A DNA stretch of 37,705 bases from Clostridia bacterium. GTDB taxonomy: Bacteria; Bacillota; Clostridia; Christensenellales; Borkfalkiaceae. The stretch lies in assembly GCA_017626135.1 (NCBI GenBank), contig JAGAJI010000059.1, forward strand, positions 1 through 37,705, written 5' to 3'. The notes beneath the pieces were generated by a model. It made no database searches and had not been told where the DNA came from. It saw nothing but the letters and a program-made list of their open reading frames with translations. A program made the translations under genes and the position numbers. Shown one piece after another: positions 25,849 through 34,485 of the stretch (position 1 is the first letter of the stretch; every line of letters starts with the position of its first letter).

Positions 25849-27354
25849 TTATTCTCCTGCGTGCGAAATTCCCAAAATGGAGAGTTCCTTTTCGTTTAAG
25901 CCCACCCCTCGGAGCATGAGGCGGTTGCCCCTGAGCGCCTCGATGGAGTTGATGCCCATGCCGCCCATCATTTCCTTGATTTCATGGTTCCACGCGGTCA
26001 TGAGGTTGATGAGCCGTTCGCTCCCGATATCGGGGTTCAATCGCTTGACGAGTTCGGGCCGCTGGGTGGCGATGCCCCAGTTGCACTTGCCCGTCTGACA
26101 GGTGCGGCAGAGGTGACAACCCAAAGCCAACAGCGCCGCGGTCGCGATATAGCAAGCGTCTGCGCCCAAAGCGACCGCTTTCACGACGTCGGCGGCGGAA
26201 CGAATGGAGCCCCCGACGACGAGGGAAACGTTGTTTCGAATCCCCTCTTCGCGAAGGCGGGTATCGACGGCGGCGAGCGCAAGCTCGATGGGAATGCCGA
26301 CGTTGTCCCGAATACGGGTAGGCGCCGCGCCCGTGCCCCCACGGAAACCGTCGATGGCGATGATGTCCGCGCCGCTCCGCGCAATGCCGCTCGCGATGGC
26401 GGCGATGTTATGTACGGCTGCCACCTTGACGATGACGGGCTTTTCATAGTTCGTCGCCTCTTTCAGAGAATAGACGAGCTGGCGCAAGTCCTCAATGGAA
26501 TAGATGTCGTGATGGGGAGCGGGGGAGATGGCGTCCGAGCCCTCGGGAATCATACGGGTACGGGAAACGTCCCCGACGATTTTCGCCCCCGGCAGGTGTC
26601 CGCCGATGCCCGGCTTTGCACCCTGACCGATTTTGATTTCGATCGCCGCGCCTGCGTGTAAGTATTTCTCGTGCACGCCGAATCGTCCCGAAGCGACCTG
26701 TACGATCGTGTTCGCGCCGTATTTGTAGAAGTCCTCGTGCAGACCGCCTTCGCCCGTGTTGTAACAAATGCCGAGCTCCTCCGCGGCGCGTGCAAGCGAC
26801 GCGTGCGCGTTGTAGCTGATAGAGCCGTAGCTCATCGCCGAGAACATGACGGGCATGGCGAGCTCGATTTGCGGCGTGAGGTTGTTGACGAGGTTCCCGT
26901 CCTTGTCCCGTTCGATGCGATCGGGCTTTTTGCCCAAGAATACCTTGGTTTCCATGGGCTCGCGCAGGGGGTCGATAGACGGGTTGGTGACCTGCGACGC
27001 GTTGATGAGAATTTTATCCCAGTACACGGGCAAGGGTTTGGGATTGCCCATGGAGGAGAGGAGTACGCCGCCGCTGTTCGCCTGCTTATACACCTCCCGT
27101 ATTGTATCGTTCTGCCAGTTGGCGTTCTCCTTCAAGACGCAATCGCTCTTGACGATTTTGAGTGCTCGCGTGGGACAGAGGGAGACGCAACGCTGACAGT
27201 CGACGCATTTACTTTCGTCGCTGACCATACATTTTCTGTTTTCGTCGTAGGCGTGGACTCCGTTCGAACATTGTCTTGCGCATACGCGGCAGGCGATGCA
27301 ACGGTTTTCGTTGCGTACGACTTCATATTCGGGATATAAAAAATTGACGCTCAT
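25849..27354 (-). CDS. Glutamate synthase FMN-binding core subunit with N-terminal ferredoxin domain
   Basis: The protein is 501 residues. The N-terminal 70 carry two 4Fe-4S motifs (CIACRVCARQC, CVDCQRCVSLCP). The TIM-barrel glutamate synthase domain follows: FSAMSYGSISYNAHASLARA, NTGEGGLHED, GQGAKPGIGGHLPG, FRGGTGAAPTRIRDN and the cluster-binding C-H-L-C-R-T-C-Q-T-G-K-C. It combines ammonia with 2-oxoglutarate to give glutamate. The true start is ATG 27354, sharing one base with the stop of the GATase gene (TGATG). The frame stays open to 27657, but that extension is Arg-rich non-protein. Confidence 0.95.
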   Translation of the reverse strand: MSVNFLYPEYEVVRNENRCIACRVCARQCSNGVHAYDENRKCMVSDESKCVDCQRCVSLCPTRALKIVKSDCVLKENANWQNDTIREVYKQANSGGVLLSSMGNPKPLPVYWDKILINASQVTNPSIDPLREPMETKVFLGKKPDRIERDKDGNLVNNLTPQIELAMPVMFSAMSYGSISYNAHASLARAAEELGICYNTGEGGLHEDFYKYGANTIVQVASGRFGVHEKYLHAGAAIEIKIGQGAKPGIGGHLPGAKIVGDVSRTRMIPEGSDAISPAPHHDIYSIEDLRQLVYSLKEATNYEKPVIVKVAAVHNIAAIASGIARSGADIIAIDGFRGGTGAAPTRIRDNVGIPIELALAAVDTRLREEGIRNNVSLVVGGSIRSAADVVKAVALGADACYIATAALLALGCHLCRTCQTGKCNWGIATQRPELVKRLNPDIGSERLINLMTAWNHEIKEMMGGMGINSIEALRGNRLMLRGVGLNEKELSILGISHAGE

Positions 27355-28448
27355 CAGAATTGACCCTCCTTTACTTTGACGATGACGGGTTCGCCGCCTA
27401 CGGGCGCGTAGATATGATCGAGGTCGGGCGCCATCGTGCGGATTGCCGCCTCTTCGCTCGCGATATACACCTTGTCGTCCCTTTCGCCCACGACCATGGA
27501 ACGCAGTTTCAAGCGGTCGTTGAGCGCCATCAGTCCGCCCGAGAAGCCGAGAATGATAGAGAAGGGGCCCGTGATGAGCAGGCTGGAAAAGGCGGTGCGA
27601 AGGTAGGTGAGTTTTTCCCGTACGCGGGGATCTTCGTTGCGTTCGATTGTGCTCCAAAAGGACGCCGCGACGACGGACGCCATTTCTTCAAGCGTCATTT
27701 TCTGACGGCGGAGGAGATAATCGGCGATATAGGTGATCACTTCCGTATCCGTTTGCAGGGTGCATTTGTACCCGAACATTTCAATAAATCTTCGGTTGGC
27801 GTCGTAGGAAGAAATTTCCCCGTTGTGCACGATGGAATAATCGAGGAGGGCAAAGGGGTGCGCGCCGCCCCACCAACCGGGGGTATTCGTCGGGTACCGT
27901 CCGTGCGCCGTCCAACTGTACGCCTCGTACTCGTCCAGCTTATAATATTCGCCGACGTCCTCGGGATATCCCACCGCCTTGAACGCGCCCATGTTTTTGC
28001 CGCAGGAAAAGATATACGCGCCCTTGATCTGCGTATTGATTTTCATCGCCGTCTGCACGACGAGTTCGTTTTCGTCAAGTTGCAATCTTGCCAAAACGGA
28101 AGGGCGAGGGGAGAGGAAGTACCGCCAGATGAGGGGTTCGTCCGTGATCTGCGGCATTTTCCGCGTGGGAATGACTTCGGCGTGCGCGACGTCGTAACTT
28201 TCTTCCAACAGTTTTTCACATTCTTTTTTCGCTTCGTAATCGTTAAAGAAAAAGTGGAATGCAAAGAGCTCTTTGTATTTGGGATAAATTCCGTAAGCGG
28301 CAAATCCGCCGCCCAGTCCGTTGGAGCGCGCGTGCATGGGGCGCATACTGTCGATGATCGCCTGCCCGTTCATTTTGTTGCCCTCTTTGGAGATGACTGC
28401 GGAAATCGCGCAGCCCGAGGGGATTCTGACTTGACCTTCTATTTGCAT
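27354..28448 (-). CDS. Glutamate synthase glutamine amidotransferase subunit (class II)
   Basis: The protein is 364 residues. It releases ammonia from glutamine for the FMN subunit. It has the Ntn-type GATase fold: nucleophile C13 (SGCAISAV), GLGGGFAAYG, WTAHGRYPTNTPGWWGGAHPF and DYSIVHNGEISSYDANRRFIE (in parts), with an EVITYIADYLL helix. Because C13 must be the N-terminal residue, the first 12 residues look like a propeptide to be removed. It is the first gene of the seven-gene operon glt(GATase-FMN-ferredoxin-FAD-GXGXG)-glnA-nitR. GAGG precedes the ATG, immediately after the T-run of the leader terminator, so termination also controls access to the ribosome site. Confidence 0.93.
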   Translation of the reverse strand: MQIEGQVRIPSGCAISAVISKEGNKMNGQAIIDSMRPMHARSNGLGGGFAAYGIYPKYKELFAFHFFFNDYEAKKECEKLLEESYDVAHAEVIPTRKMPQITDEPLIWRYFLSPRPSVLARLQLDENELVVQTAMKINTQIKGAYIFSCGKNMGAFKAVGYPEDVGEYYKLDEYEAYSWTAHGRYPTNTPGWWGGAHPFALLDYSIVHNGEISSYDANRRFIEMFGYKCTLQTDTEVITYIADYLLRRQKMTLEEMASVVAASFWSTIERNEDPRVREKLTYLRTAFSSLLITGPFSIILGFSGGLMALNDRLKLRSMVVGERDDKVYIASEEAAIRTMAPDLDHIYAPVGGEPVIVKVKEGQF

Positions 28449-28459
28449 AAAAACCTCAA

Positions 28460-28516
28460 AAAAAGGCGCTCATCGGACGAGAGAATACTCCTATCCAATG
28501 AACGCCTTTGCTCATT
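28460..28516 (-). promoter_or_regulatory. ANTAR-type antiterminator/terminator leader of the glt operon
   Basis: On the minus strand AATGAGC[AAAGGC]GTTCATT (28516-28497) forms a 7-bp stem with a six-base loop having A1 and G4. Its loop and 3' arm also belong to the 5' arm of a long terminator, AAAGGCG...CGCCTTT (28509-28461), ending in a T-run beside the ribosome site. The two structures exclude each other. Binding by the operon's own NitR would give positive autoregulation. Confidence 0.82.
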
Positions 28517-28528
28517 TTCGTTGTTATC

Positions 28529-28557
28529 ATTATACGCTTATGAACGATATTTGTCAA
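28529..28557 (-). promoter_or_regulatory. Promoter of the glt-glnA-nitR operon
   Basis: On the minus strand TTGACA (28557-28552), 17 bases, TATAAT (28534-28529), a perfect consensus. The start of transcription would be about 5-10 bases before the antiterminator stem. Confidence 0.92.
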
Positions 28558-28598
28558 GAAAAAAAATTATTTTTTTTGAAAAAATTGTGAAAAAATCG

Positions 28599-28627
28599 TT
28601 GACAAATTCGAAGGAAAGGTATATACT
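28599..28627 (+). promoter_or_regulatory. Upstream promoter of glnN
   Basis: TTGACA (28599-28604), 17 bases, TATACT (28622-28627). It diverges from the glt promoter, with 41 bases between the two -35 boxes. Confidence 0.85.
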
Positions 28628-28641
28628 AAACGCATAAAGAT

Positions 28642-28684
28642 AAGGCAACGGCGTCTTTGGGAAAGGTTCTCAAAGGCGTTTTTT
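28642..28684 (+). promoter_or_regulatory. ANTAR-type leader 1 of glnN
   Basis: AAGGC[AACGGC]GTCTT (28642-28657) is a 5-bp stem with an A1/G4 hexaloop. It overlaps the terminator CGTCTTTG...CAAAGGCG (28652-28678) followed by six T. The terminator's own loop region contains GGG[AAAGGT]TCT, a possible second hexaloop, so this site could match the two-hairpin ANTAR motif. Confidence 0.82.
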
Positions 28685-28700
28685 CTTTAATTTTTCTTTA

Positions 28701-28726
28701 TTGACATACATATTATATATTATCAT
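28701..28726 (+). promoter_or_regulatory. Possible second promoter of glnN
   Basis: TTGACA (28701-28706) and TATCAT (28721-28726) with a short 14-base spacer inside an AT-rich stretch. It is weaker than the first promoter by spacing. It is supported by its position just before a second complete attenuator. Confidence 0.45.
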
Positions 28727-28735
28727 TTCGTGTGC

Positions 28736-28779
28736 AAGGCAATGGCGTCTTAAAAAGGTGTCGTTGTCTAAATTTTTTT
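28736..28779 (+). promoter_or_regulatory. ANTAR-type leader 2 of glnN
   Basis: AAGGC[AATGGC]GTCTT (28736-28751), again A1/G4. The whole element is also the 5' arm of a 15-bp terminator, AGGCAATGGCGTCTT with AAGGTGTCGTTGTCT (28737-28769, several G-U pairs, AAA loop), followed by seven T at 28773-28779. AAAGGAG of glnN begins three bases later. Confidence 0.84.
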
Positions 28780-28794
28780 ATAAAGGAGTTATTT

Positions 28795-30888
28795 ATGAAC
28801 ACAGTAACGGATACGTTCGGCAGTTTGGTATTTGACAACAGAGTCATGAAAGCAAGTTTATCGGCGAAAGTATATCAGTCCCTCAAAAAGACGATCGACG
28901 AGGGCGCAAGCCTCGATTTGTCGGTGGCGAACGCCGTCGCGACGGCGATGAAGGACTGGGCGGTGAAAAATGGCGCGACCCATTTCACCCATTGGTTCCA
29001 GCCTCTGACGGGCATCACCGCCGAAAAACACGACAGCTTCATTTCCCCCGCTCCCGACGGCAGAGTGATTATGGAATTTTCGGGCAAAGAGCTCATCAAA
29101 GGGGAGCCCGACGCTTCGTCCTTCCCTTCGGGCGGGATTCGCGCCACCTTCGAGGCGCGTGGCTACACCGCTTGGGACCCCACGTCCTACGCTTTCATCA
29201 AAGAGAAGACCCTCTGCATTCCCACCGCCTTCTGTTCCTACGGCGGCGAGGCGCTCGACAAGAAAACCCCCTTGCTCCGTTCGATGGAAGCGCTCAACAA
29301 ACAGGCGCTCCGCATTCTGAGACTGTTCGGAGATACGGAGACCAAACGGGTGACGACGTCGGTCGGGCCCGAACAGGAATACTTCCTCGTGGACAGAGAG
29401 ATGTACAACAAGCGGAAAGACCTCATCTTCACGGGCAGAACGCTGTTCGGCGCAAAACCTCCCAAAGGGCAGGAGATGGAGGATCACTACTTCGGTGTGA
29501 TTAAACCGAGGGTCGCTGCGTTCATGCAGGATTTGAACGAGGAGCTTTGGAAACTCGGCATCTTGGCAAAGACGGAGCACAACGAAGTCGCGCCTGCGCA
29601 GCACGAGCTTGCGCCCATCTACTCAACGACGAACATCGCCACCGACCACAACCAGCTGACGATGGAAATTATGCAGAAAGTCGCCCTCAAACACGGCCTC
29701 GTCTGCCTGCTCCACGAAAAACCTTTCGCAGGGGTCAACGGCAGCGGCAAACACAACAACTGGTCCATGGCAACGGACACGGGCGCAAACTTGCTTTCCC
29801 CCGGTGAAACGCCCTATGAAAACGCAAAATTCCTGCTCTTCCTTTGCGCCGTCATCAAGGCGGTGGACGATTATCAGGATCTGCTCCGACTCTCCGTCGC
29901 AACGGCGGGCAACGACCACCGTTTGGGCGCGAACGAAGCTCCTCCCGCCGTCGTCTCCATCTTCCTCGGCGAGGAGCTGACGGGCATTCTGGAAGCCATC
30001 GAAAGCGGCAAGCCTTACGGCGGCGCCAAGAAGACGACGATCACCCTCGGCGTGGACGCATTGCCCAAATTCCCGAGAGACACGACGGATAGAAACCGTA
30101 CGTCCCCCTTCGCCTTCACGGGCAATAAATTCGAATTCCGTATGCTCGGTTCGTCCAACAGCATTTCCTGCGCGAACATCATGCTGAACGCTGCCGTCGC
30201 GGAATCCTTAAAGGTGTACGCGGACAGACTGGAAGGGGCGGAGAACTTCGAAAAGACCCTCAACTCCATGATCAAAAAGACGATCAAGGACCACAAGCGG
30301 ATTTTGTTCAACGGCAACGGCTACGACGATTCGTGGATTGCCGAAGCGGAAAGAAGGGGACTTTGCAACTATAAGACGACGGTGGACTGTATGCCTCACC
30401 TCGCCGACGAAAAGAACGTCAAGATGTTGACCGAGCAGGGGGTATTCACCGAGAAAGAGATCCACTCCCGTGTGGAAATCATGTTGGAAAACTACTGCAA
30501 GACGGTGACGATCGAGGCGAACACGATGGTGGATATGGTGAAGAGACAGATTTTGCCCGCAATCGTGGAATACGTGAAAGAAGTGAGCAAGGAAGCGAAC
30601 GGGAAACTCGCCTTCGCGCCTGCCGCTTCCACCGTGTACGAGAGAAAGGTGGTGGAGAAATTGTCCTCTTGCGCAGAAGGAATTTTGGCGAGAACGGAAG
30701 AGCTTGAAGGCTTGATCGCAGGGTTGAAAGGGTACTCGGATATCGAGGCGGAAGGCTGTGAAATCCGCGATCACCTCCTGCCCAAAATGGAAGAATTGCG
30801 CGCGATCGCCGACGAGGCGGAAACGCTCACTTCGGGCAAGTGCTGGCCCTTTCCCACCTACGGCGATTTGCTTTTCGGCGTAAAATAA
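28795..30888 (+). CDS. glnN: Glutamine synthetase type III
   Basis: The protein is 697 residues, the size of GSIII, which is much larger than GSI and unrelated in arrangement of its ends. It makes glutamine from ammonia and glutamate. Visible signatures are [15 protein letters not shown] at the start, GTETKRV-type [51 protein letters not shown] and [24 protein letters not shown]. The start is ATG 28795 (AAAGGAG at 28782-28788); the frame extends into the leader terminator to 28732. Two tandem promoter-attenuator units precede it. It is divergent from the operon containing glnA, so two families of glutamine synthetase share one control region. Confidence 0.96.
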   Translation: MNTVTDTFGSLVFDNRVMKASLSAKVYQSLKKTIDEGASLDLSVANAVATAMKDWAVKNGATHFTHWFQPLTGITAEKHDSFISPAPDGRVIMEFSGKELIKGEPDASSFPSGGIRATFEARGYTAWDPTSYAFIKEKTLCIPTAFCSYGGEALDKKTPLLRSMEALNKQALRILRLFGDTETKRVTTSVGPEQEYFLVDREMYNKRKDLIFTGRTLFGAKPPKGQEMEDHYFGVIKPRVAAFMQDLNEELWKLGILAKTEHNEVAPAQHELAPIYSTTNIATDHNQLTMEIMQKVALKHGLVCLLHEKPFAGVNGSGKHNNWSMATDTGANLLSPGETPYENAKFLLFLCAVIKAVDDYQDLLRLSVATAGNDHRLGANEAPPAVVSIFLGEELTGILEAIESGKPYGGAKKTTITLGVDALPKFPRDTTDRNRTSPFAFTGNKFEFRMLGSSNSISCANIMLNAAVAESLKVYADRLEGAENFEKTLNSMIKKTIKDHKRILFNGNGYDDSWIAEAERRGLCNYKTTVDCMPHLADEKNVKMLTEQGVFTEKEIHSRVEIMLENYCKTVTIEANTMVDMVKRQILPAIVEYVKEVSKEANGKLAFAPAASTVYERKVVEKLSSCAEGILARTEELEGLIAGLKGYSDIEAEGCEIRDHLLPKMEELRAIADEAETLTSGKCWPFPTYGDLLFGVK

Positions 30889-30944
30889 AGGCAATCCCGC
30901 ACAATAACATACTTTTCGCTTGATGACATTGTGCGGTACTGCCT
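30889..30944 (+). mobile_element. Palindrome-ended (MITE-like) element, minimal copy
   Basis: The ends AGGCAATCCCGCACAAT and, inverted, AGGCAGTACCGCACAAT match at 15 of 17 positions; with the flanking A/T the stem extends by one pair. The element begins right after the last base of the glnN stop codon. It is the same element as 21166-21303 but lacks the 86-base interior. As RNA it forms one long hairpin, but no T-run follows, so it is a poor terminator. Confidence 0.75.
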
Positions 30945-31000
30945 TAAAGAGTTTTGATTCGGGGAAATGAGAGAGAATATGAAAAAAGTGAGGTATAGTT

Positions 31001-32731
31001 ATGACGATTGAATTTTGGTACCTGATCGGTGCGGCGCTGGTTTTCTTCATGCAGGCAGGCTTTGCCATGGTGGAAACGGGATTTACGAGAGCGAAAAACG
31101 CAGGCAACATTATCATGAAAAACTTGATGGATTTCTGCATCGGCACGGTCGTATTCTCCCTGCTCGGGTTTGGGTTGATGATGGGCGAGGACGCCCTCTT
31201 CGGCCTCATCGGGATCCCCAACATGGATCTTTGGGCGAATTTCGTAGGGTTTATCGAAAGCCCTGCGGAAGGGTTCACGGGAGCGTCTACCTTCGTGTTC
31301 AACCTCGTGTTCTGCGCGACGACGGCGACCATCGTTTCGGGCTCGATGGCGGAAAGAACGAAATTTGTTTCCTATTGCGTTTATTCCGCGGTCATTTCCC
31401 TGTTCATTTATCCCATTGAAGCGCATTGGATTTGGGGCGGCGGCTGGCTTTCGGGACTTGGTTTCCACGACTACGCAGGCTCTACGGCAATCCATATGGT
31501 CGGCGGTATCGCCGCCCTCGTCGGCGCAATTTTCTTGGGCCCCCGTATCGGGAAATATACCAAAGATAAGAGCGGCAAAGTGACGAAAGTCAACGCCATT
31601 CCCGGTCACTCCATTCCCTTGGGTGCGCTCGGCGCGTTTATTCTTTGGTTCGGTTGGTACGGCTTTAACGGCGCGGCGGCAACCACTCCTTCGGAGCTTG
31701 CCACCATCTTCATGAATACGACGATTGCCCCTGCGGTGGCGACCTGCGTGACGATGATTTTCACTTGGATTAAGAACGGCAAACCCGACGTGTCCATGTG
31801 TATCAACGCTTGTTTGGCAGGTCTCGTCGGTATCACGGCGGGCTGTGCGGCGATGGACGCCGTCGGTTCCACCGTCGTGGGGATCGTGTCTGGTATCCTC
31901 GTCGTAGTCGTCGTGGAAACGTTGGATATTAAGCTCCATATCGACGACCCCGTCGGCGCGGTAGGCGTACATATGGCGAACGGCATTTGGGGCACGATCG
32001 CAGTCGGCTTGCTCGCAAACCCGAACGCGCCCGCAGGCTTGAACGGCTTGTTCTACACGGGAAACTGGTATCAGCTCGGCGTTCAGCTCTTGGGCGTGGT
32101 GAGCGTCGGCGCGTACGCGGTTGCCATGATGATTGCTTGTTTCTACGTGATCAAAAAGACGATCGGGCTTCGCGTGACGAGAGAGGAAGAGATCCTCGGG
32201 CTCGACAGCACCGAACACGGGCTCCCCAGCGCGTATGCGGACTTCGCTCCCTCTACGGTAGCGTATGCGGATTACGGTACGGCGGAAGAACCCGTCGTCG
32301 TGGTGAGCGGCGAGACGCCCGTTGCGGAAGCGGTGGAAGTGAAGAAAGTACCTTCCTTTGAAAACGGAAAGGGCGTGAAGTTTACCAAGATTGAAATTAT
32401 CTGTAAGGAAGAGCGGTTGTACGCACTCAAAGACGCAATGTGCAAGCTCGGCATTACGGGCATGACGGTATCCCACGTCATGGGTCACGGACAGCAGAAA
32501 GGCAAGCCCGAATATTATAGAGGCGTTGCGGTGGAGAGCAACCTTCTGCCCAAAGTGCAGGTGGATATCGTCGTGAGCAAGATTCCCGTTCGCGACGTCA
32601 TTGAGACGGCGAAGAAAGTCCTGTACACGGGACATATCGGCGACGGCAAGATCTTCGTTTACGACGTGGAGAACGTCATTAAAGTGCGTACGGGCGAAGA
32701 GGGCTACGACGCTTTACAAGACGTAGAGTAA
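31001..32731 (+). CDS. amt: Ammonium transporter fused to a C-terminal PII domain
   Basis: The protein is 576 residues. Residues 1 to about 395 are an Amt channel with about ten to eleven membrane helices: MQAGFAMVETGFTRAKNAGN, STAIHMVGG and VGVHMANGIWGT, the last two with the paired pore histidines. After an acidic linker, residues about 459-570 form a GlnB/PII domain (FTKIEIICKEERLYALKDAM, VQVDIVVS, HIGDGKIFVYDVENVIKVRTGEEG in two parts). The T-loop reads GQQKGKPEYYRGVAVESNLL; Tyr51, the uridylylation site of enteric PII, is replaced by Val. The fused PII probably gates the channel in response to ATP/ADP and 2-oxoglutarate. The gene follows glnN with the palindromic element between and no evident promoter, so it may depend on glnN transcription. 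Confidence 0.94.
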   Translation: MTIEFWYLIGAALVFFMQAGFAMVETGFTRAKNAGNIIMKNLMDFCIGTVVFSLLGFGLMMGEDALFGLIGIPNMDLWANFVGFIESPAEGFTGASTFVFNLVFCATTATIVSGSMAERTKFVSYCVYSAVISLFIYPIEAHWIWGGGWLSGLGFHDYAGSTAIHMVGGIAALVGAIFLGPRIGKYTKDKSGKVTKVNAIPGHSIPLGALGAFILWFGWYGFNGAAATTPSELATIFMNTTIAPAVATCVTMIFTWIKNGKPDVSMCINACLAGLVGITAGCAAMDAVGSTVVGIVSGILVVVVVETLDIKLHIDDPVGAVGVHMANGIWGTIAVGLLANPNAPAGLNGLFYTGNWYQLGVQLLGVVSVGAYAVAMMIACFYVIKKTIGLRVTREEEILGLDSTEHGLPSAYADFAPSTVAYADYGTAEEPVVVVSGETPVAEAVEVKKVPSFENGKGVKFTKIEIICKEERLYALKDAMCKLGITGMTVSHVMGHGQQKGKPEYYRGVAVESNLLPKVQVDIVVSKIPVRDVIETAKKVLYTGHIGDGKIFVYDVENVIKVRTGEEGYDALQDVE

Positions 32732-32793
32732 AGAATAATAGTCAAGTGCGCTTTCTCTGATGACAGTCCAATTACAGACAAGGAGACATCGTT

Positions 32794-34377
32794 ATGTGCA
32801 GTATTATGGGATGGTGCGCAAGGGACGCGGCTTGCGAACAATTTGAAAAAGGATTTGCAAGGACTTTGTCTCGTGGCCCCGACGATACCCGTATCGTGGA
32901 CACGGGAAAAGGGCTTCTGGGCTTTCACCGTCTTGCCATTATGGGGCTTACCCCGTCGGGTATGCAACCCTTTACGCTCGGGAAAAGCTACGCCGTCTGC
33001 AACGGGGAAATTTACGGCTTTGCGGAGTGGAAAAAGGAGCTGGCGGCAAAGGGATATACCTTTGTCAGCGACAGCGATTGCGAGATTTTATTGCCCATGT
33101 ATCAAGAGTACGGGGTGGATGCGTTCGCAAAATTAGACGCGGAGTTTGCGTGTATTCTCTACGACGGAGAAACCGGAGAATATATCGCGGCGCGGGATCC
33201 TATCGGGATTCGCCCCCTCTATTACGGCTACGACGAAAAGGGTGCGATCGTGTTTGCAAGCGAGCCGAAAAACCTCGTGGGAATCGTCAGGGAAATCCGC
33301 CCCTTCCCTCCGGGACATTATTATAAGCAGGGCAAGTTTTATTGCTATCGGGATATCGCGGGCGTGAAAAAGGTTTCAGACGACGGGCTGGAACGAGTGT
33401 GCGACAACATTCGCGAAAAGTTGGTAAAAGGCGTGGAAAAACGCCTCGTATCCGATGCGAAAGTGGGGTTTCTGCTTTCGGGCGGCTTGGATTCCTCCCT
33501 CGTTTGCGCGATTGCGCAGAAAAAGAGCAAAGCGCCCATCAAAACGTTTGCCATCGGCATGAGCAGCGACGCGATCGACTTAAAGTACGCCCGTCAGGCG
33601 GCGGACTTTATCGGGAGCGACCACACCGAGGTGTATATGACGCCCGAGGAAGTGCTCTCTTCGTTGGAGAGAGTGATCGAGCTGTTGGGCACCTTCGACA
33701 TCACCACCATTCGGGCGAGCATCGGTATGTATCTCGTGTGCAAGGCAATTCACGAGCAAACGGATATCCGCGTGCTTTTGACGGGAGAAATTTCCGACGA
33801 GTTGTTCGGATACAAGTACACCGATTTCGCGTCCTCTGCCGAGGCGTTTCAAAAAGAATCGCAAAAGCGTATACGGGAGCTGCACGAGTACGACGTATTG
33901 CGTGCGGACAGGTGTATTTCCGTCAATTCGTTAGAGGCGCGCGTTCCCTTCGGGGATCTTGATTTCGTGGAATACGTGCTGTCTATCAACCCTGCCTTAA
34001 AGCTCAATACCTACGGCAAGGGGAAATATCTGCTCCGTCACGCCTTTGAGAAGGGAGGCTATCTGCCCGAGGAGATTTTATGGCGGGAAAAGGCGGCGTT
34101 TTCGGACGCGGTGGGACATTCCATGGTGGATTATCTGAAAGCGTACGCCGAAAATAAGTATACCGACGAGGAGTTTTTCCGTTTGAAGGAACGCTATACG
34201 CACGCCAAGCCCTTTACCAAGGAATCCCTTTTATATCGCGAAATTTTTGAAAAATACTACCCCGATCAAGGGAAGATGATTACGGGCTTTTGGATGCCGA
34301 ATAGGGAATGGGCAGGTTGCAACGTCAACGATCCGTCGGCAAGGGTGCTTTCCAACTACGGCGCGAGCGGCGAATAA
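32794..34377 (+). CDS. asnB: Asparagine synthase (glutamine-hydrolysing)
   Basis: The protein is 527 residues. It makes asparagine from aspartate, ATP and glutamine. The class II GATase nucleophile is C2 (MCSIMGW), with SRGPDD, FHRLAIMG and VCNGEIYG. The synthetase domain has the PP-loop LLSGGLDSSLV, AIGMSSDAIDLKYARQAADF, LLTGEISDELFGYKYT and EARVPFGDLDFVEYVLSI. ACAAGGAGA precedes the ATG. It lies 62 bases after amt; I found neither an ANTAR-type stem nor a terminator in that gap, so read-through from amt is likely. Asparagine may serve as a nitrogen store or sink here. Confidence 0.94.
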   Translation: MCSIMGWCARDAACEQFEKGFARTLSRGPDDTRIVDTGKGLLGFHRLAIMGLTPSGMQPFTLGKSYAVCNGEIYGFAEWKKELAAKGYTFVSDSDCEILLPMYQEYGVDAFAKLDAEFACILYDGETGEYIAARDPIGIRPLYYGYDEKGAIVFASEPKNLVGIVREIRPFPPGHYYKQGKFYCYRDIAGVKKVSDDGLERVCDNIREKLVKGVEKRLVSDAKVGFLLSGGLDSSLVCAIAQKKSKAPIKTFAIGMSSDAIDLKYARQAADFIGSDHTEVYMTPEEVLSSLERVIELLGTFDITTIRASIGMYLVCKAIHEQTDIRVLLTGEISDELFGYKYTDFASSAEAFQKESQKRIRELHEYDVLRADRCISVNSLEARVPFGDLDFVEYVLSINPALKLNTYGKGKYLLRHAFEKGGYLPEEILWREKAAFSDAVGHSMVDYLKAYAENKYTDEEFFRLKERYTHAKPFTKESLLYREIFEKYYPDQGKMITGFWMPNREWAGCNVNDPSARVLSNYGASGE

Positions 34378-34447
34378 CGCGCGTTTTACCGAATCGCCCC
34401 TTTCTTTCCGTACGGTCAAAAAAATTAAAAAAAAGCCTTTCGTTCGA

Positions 34448-34476
34448 TTGACAAAATTATGAGAATGTAGTATCAT
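34448..34476 (+). promoter_or_regulatory. Promoter of guaA
   Basis: TTGACA (34448-34453), 17 bases, TATCAT (34471-34476). Transcription should start close to the leader stem at 34486. Confidence 0.87.
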
Positions 34477-34485
34477 AATAATGAT

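Noticed and set aside
27355..27657. N-terminal extension of the FMN glutamate synthase frame
   Set aside because: Arg-rich, overlaps the GATase gene; the TGATG junction and ribosome site fix the start at 27354.
28642..28779. glnA RNA glutamine riboswitch or T-box before glnN
   Set aside because: The leaders are too short for a T-box, and the conserved features are only a stem with an A1/G4 hexaloop plus a terminator.
30889..30944. Ordinary intrinsic terminator of glnN
   Set aside because: There is no T-run after the stem, and both ends are shared with the element in the hsp20 leader, so it is better explained as a repeat.
32732..32793. ANTAR-type leader before asnB
   Set aside because: I searched the 62-base gap; no hexaloop stem or terminator is present.
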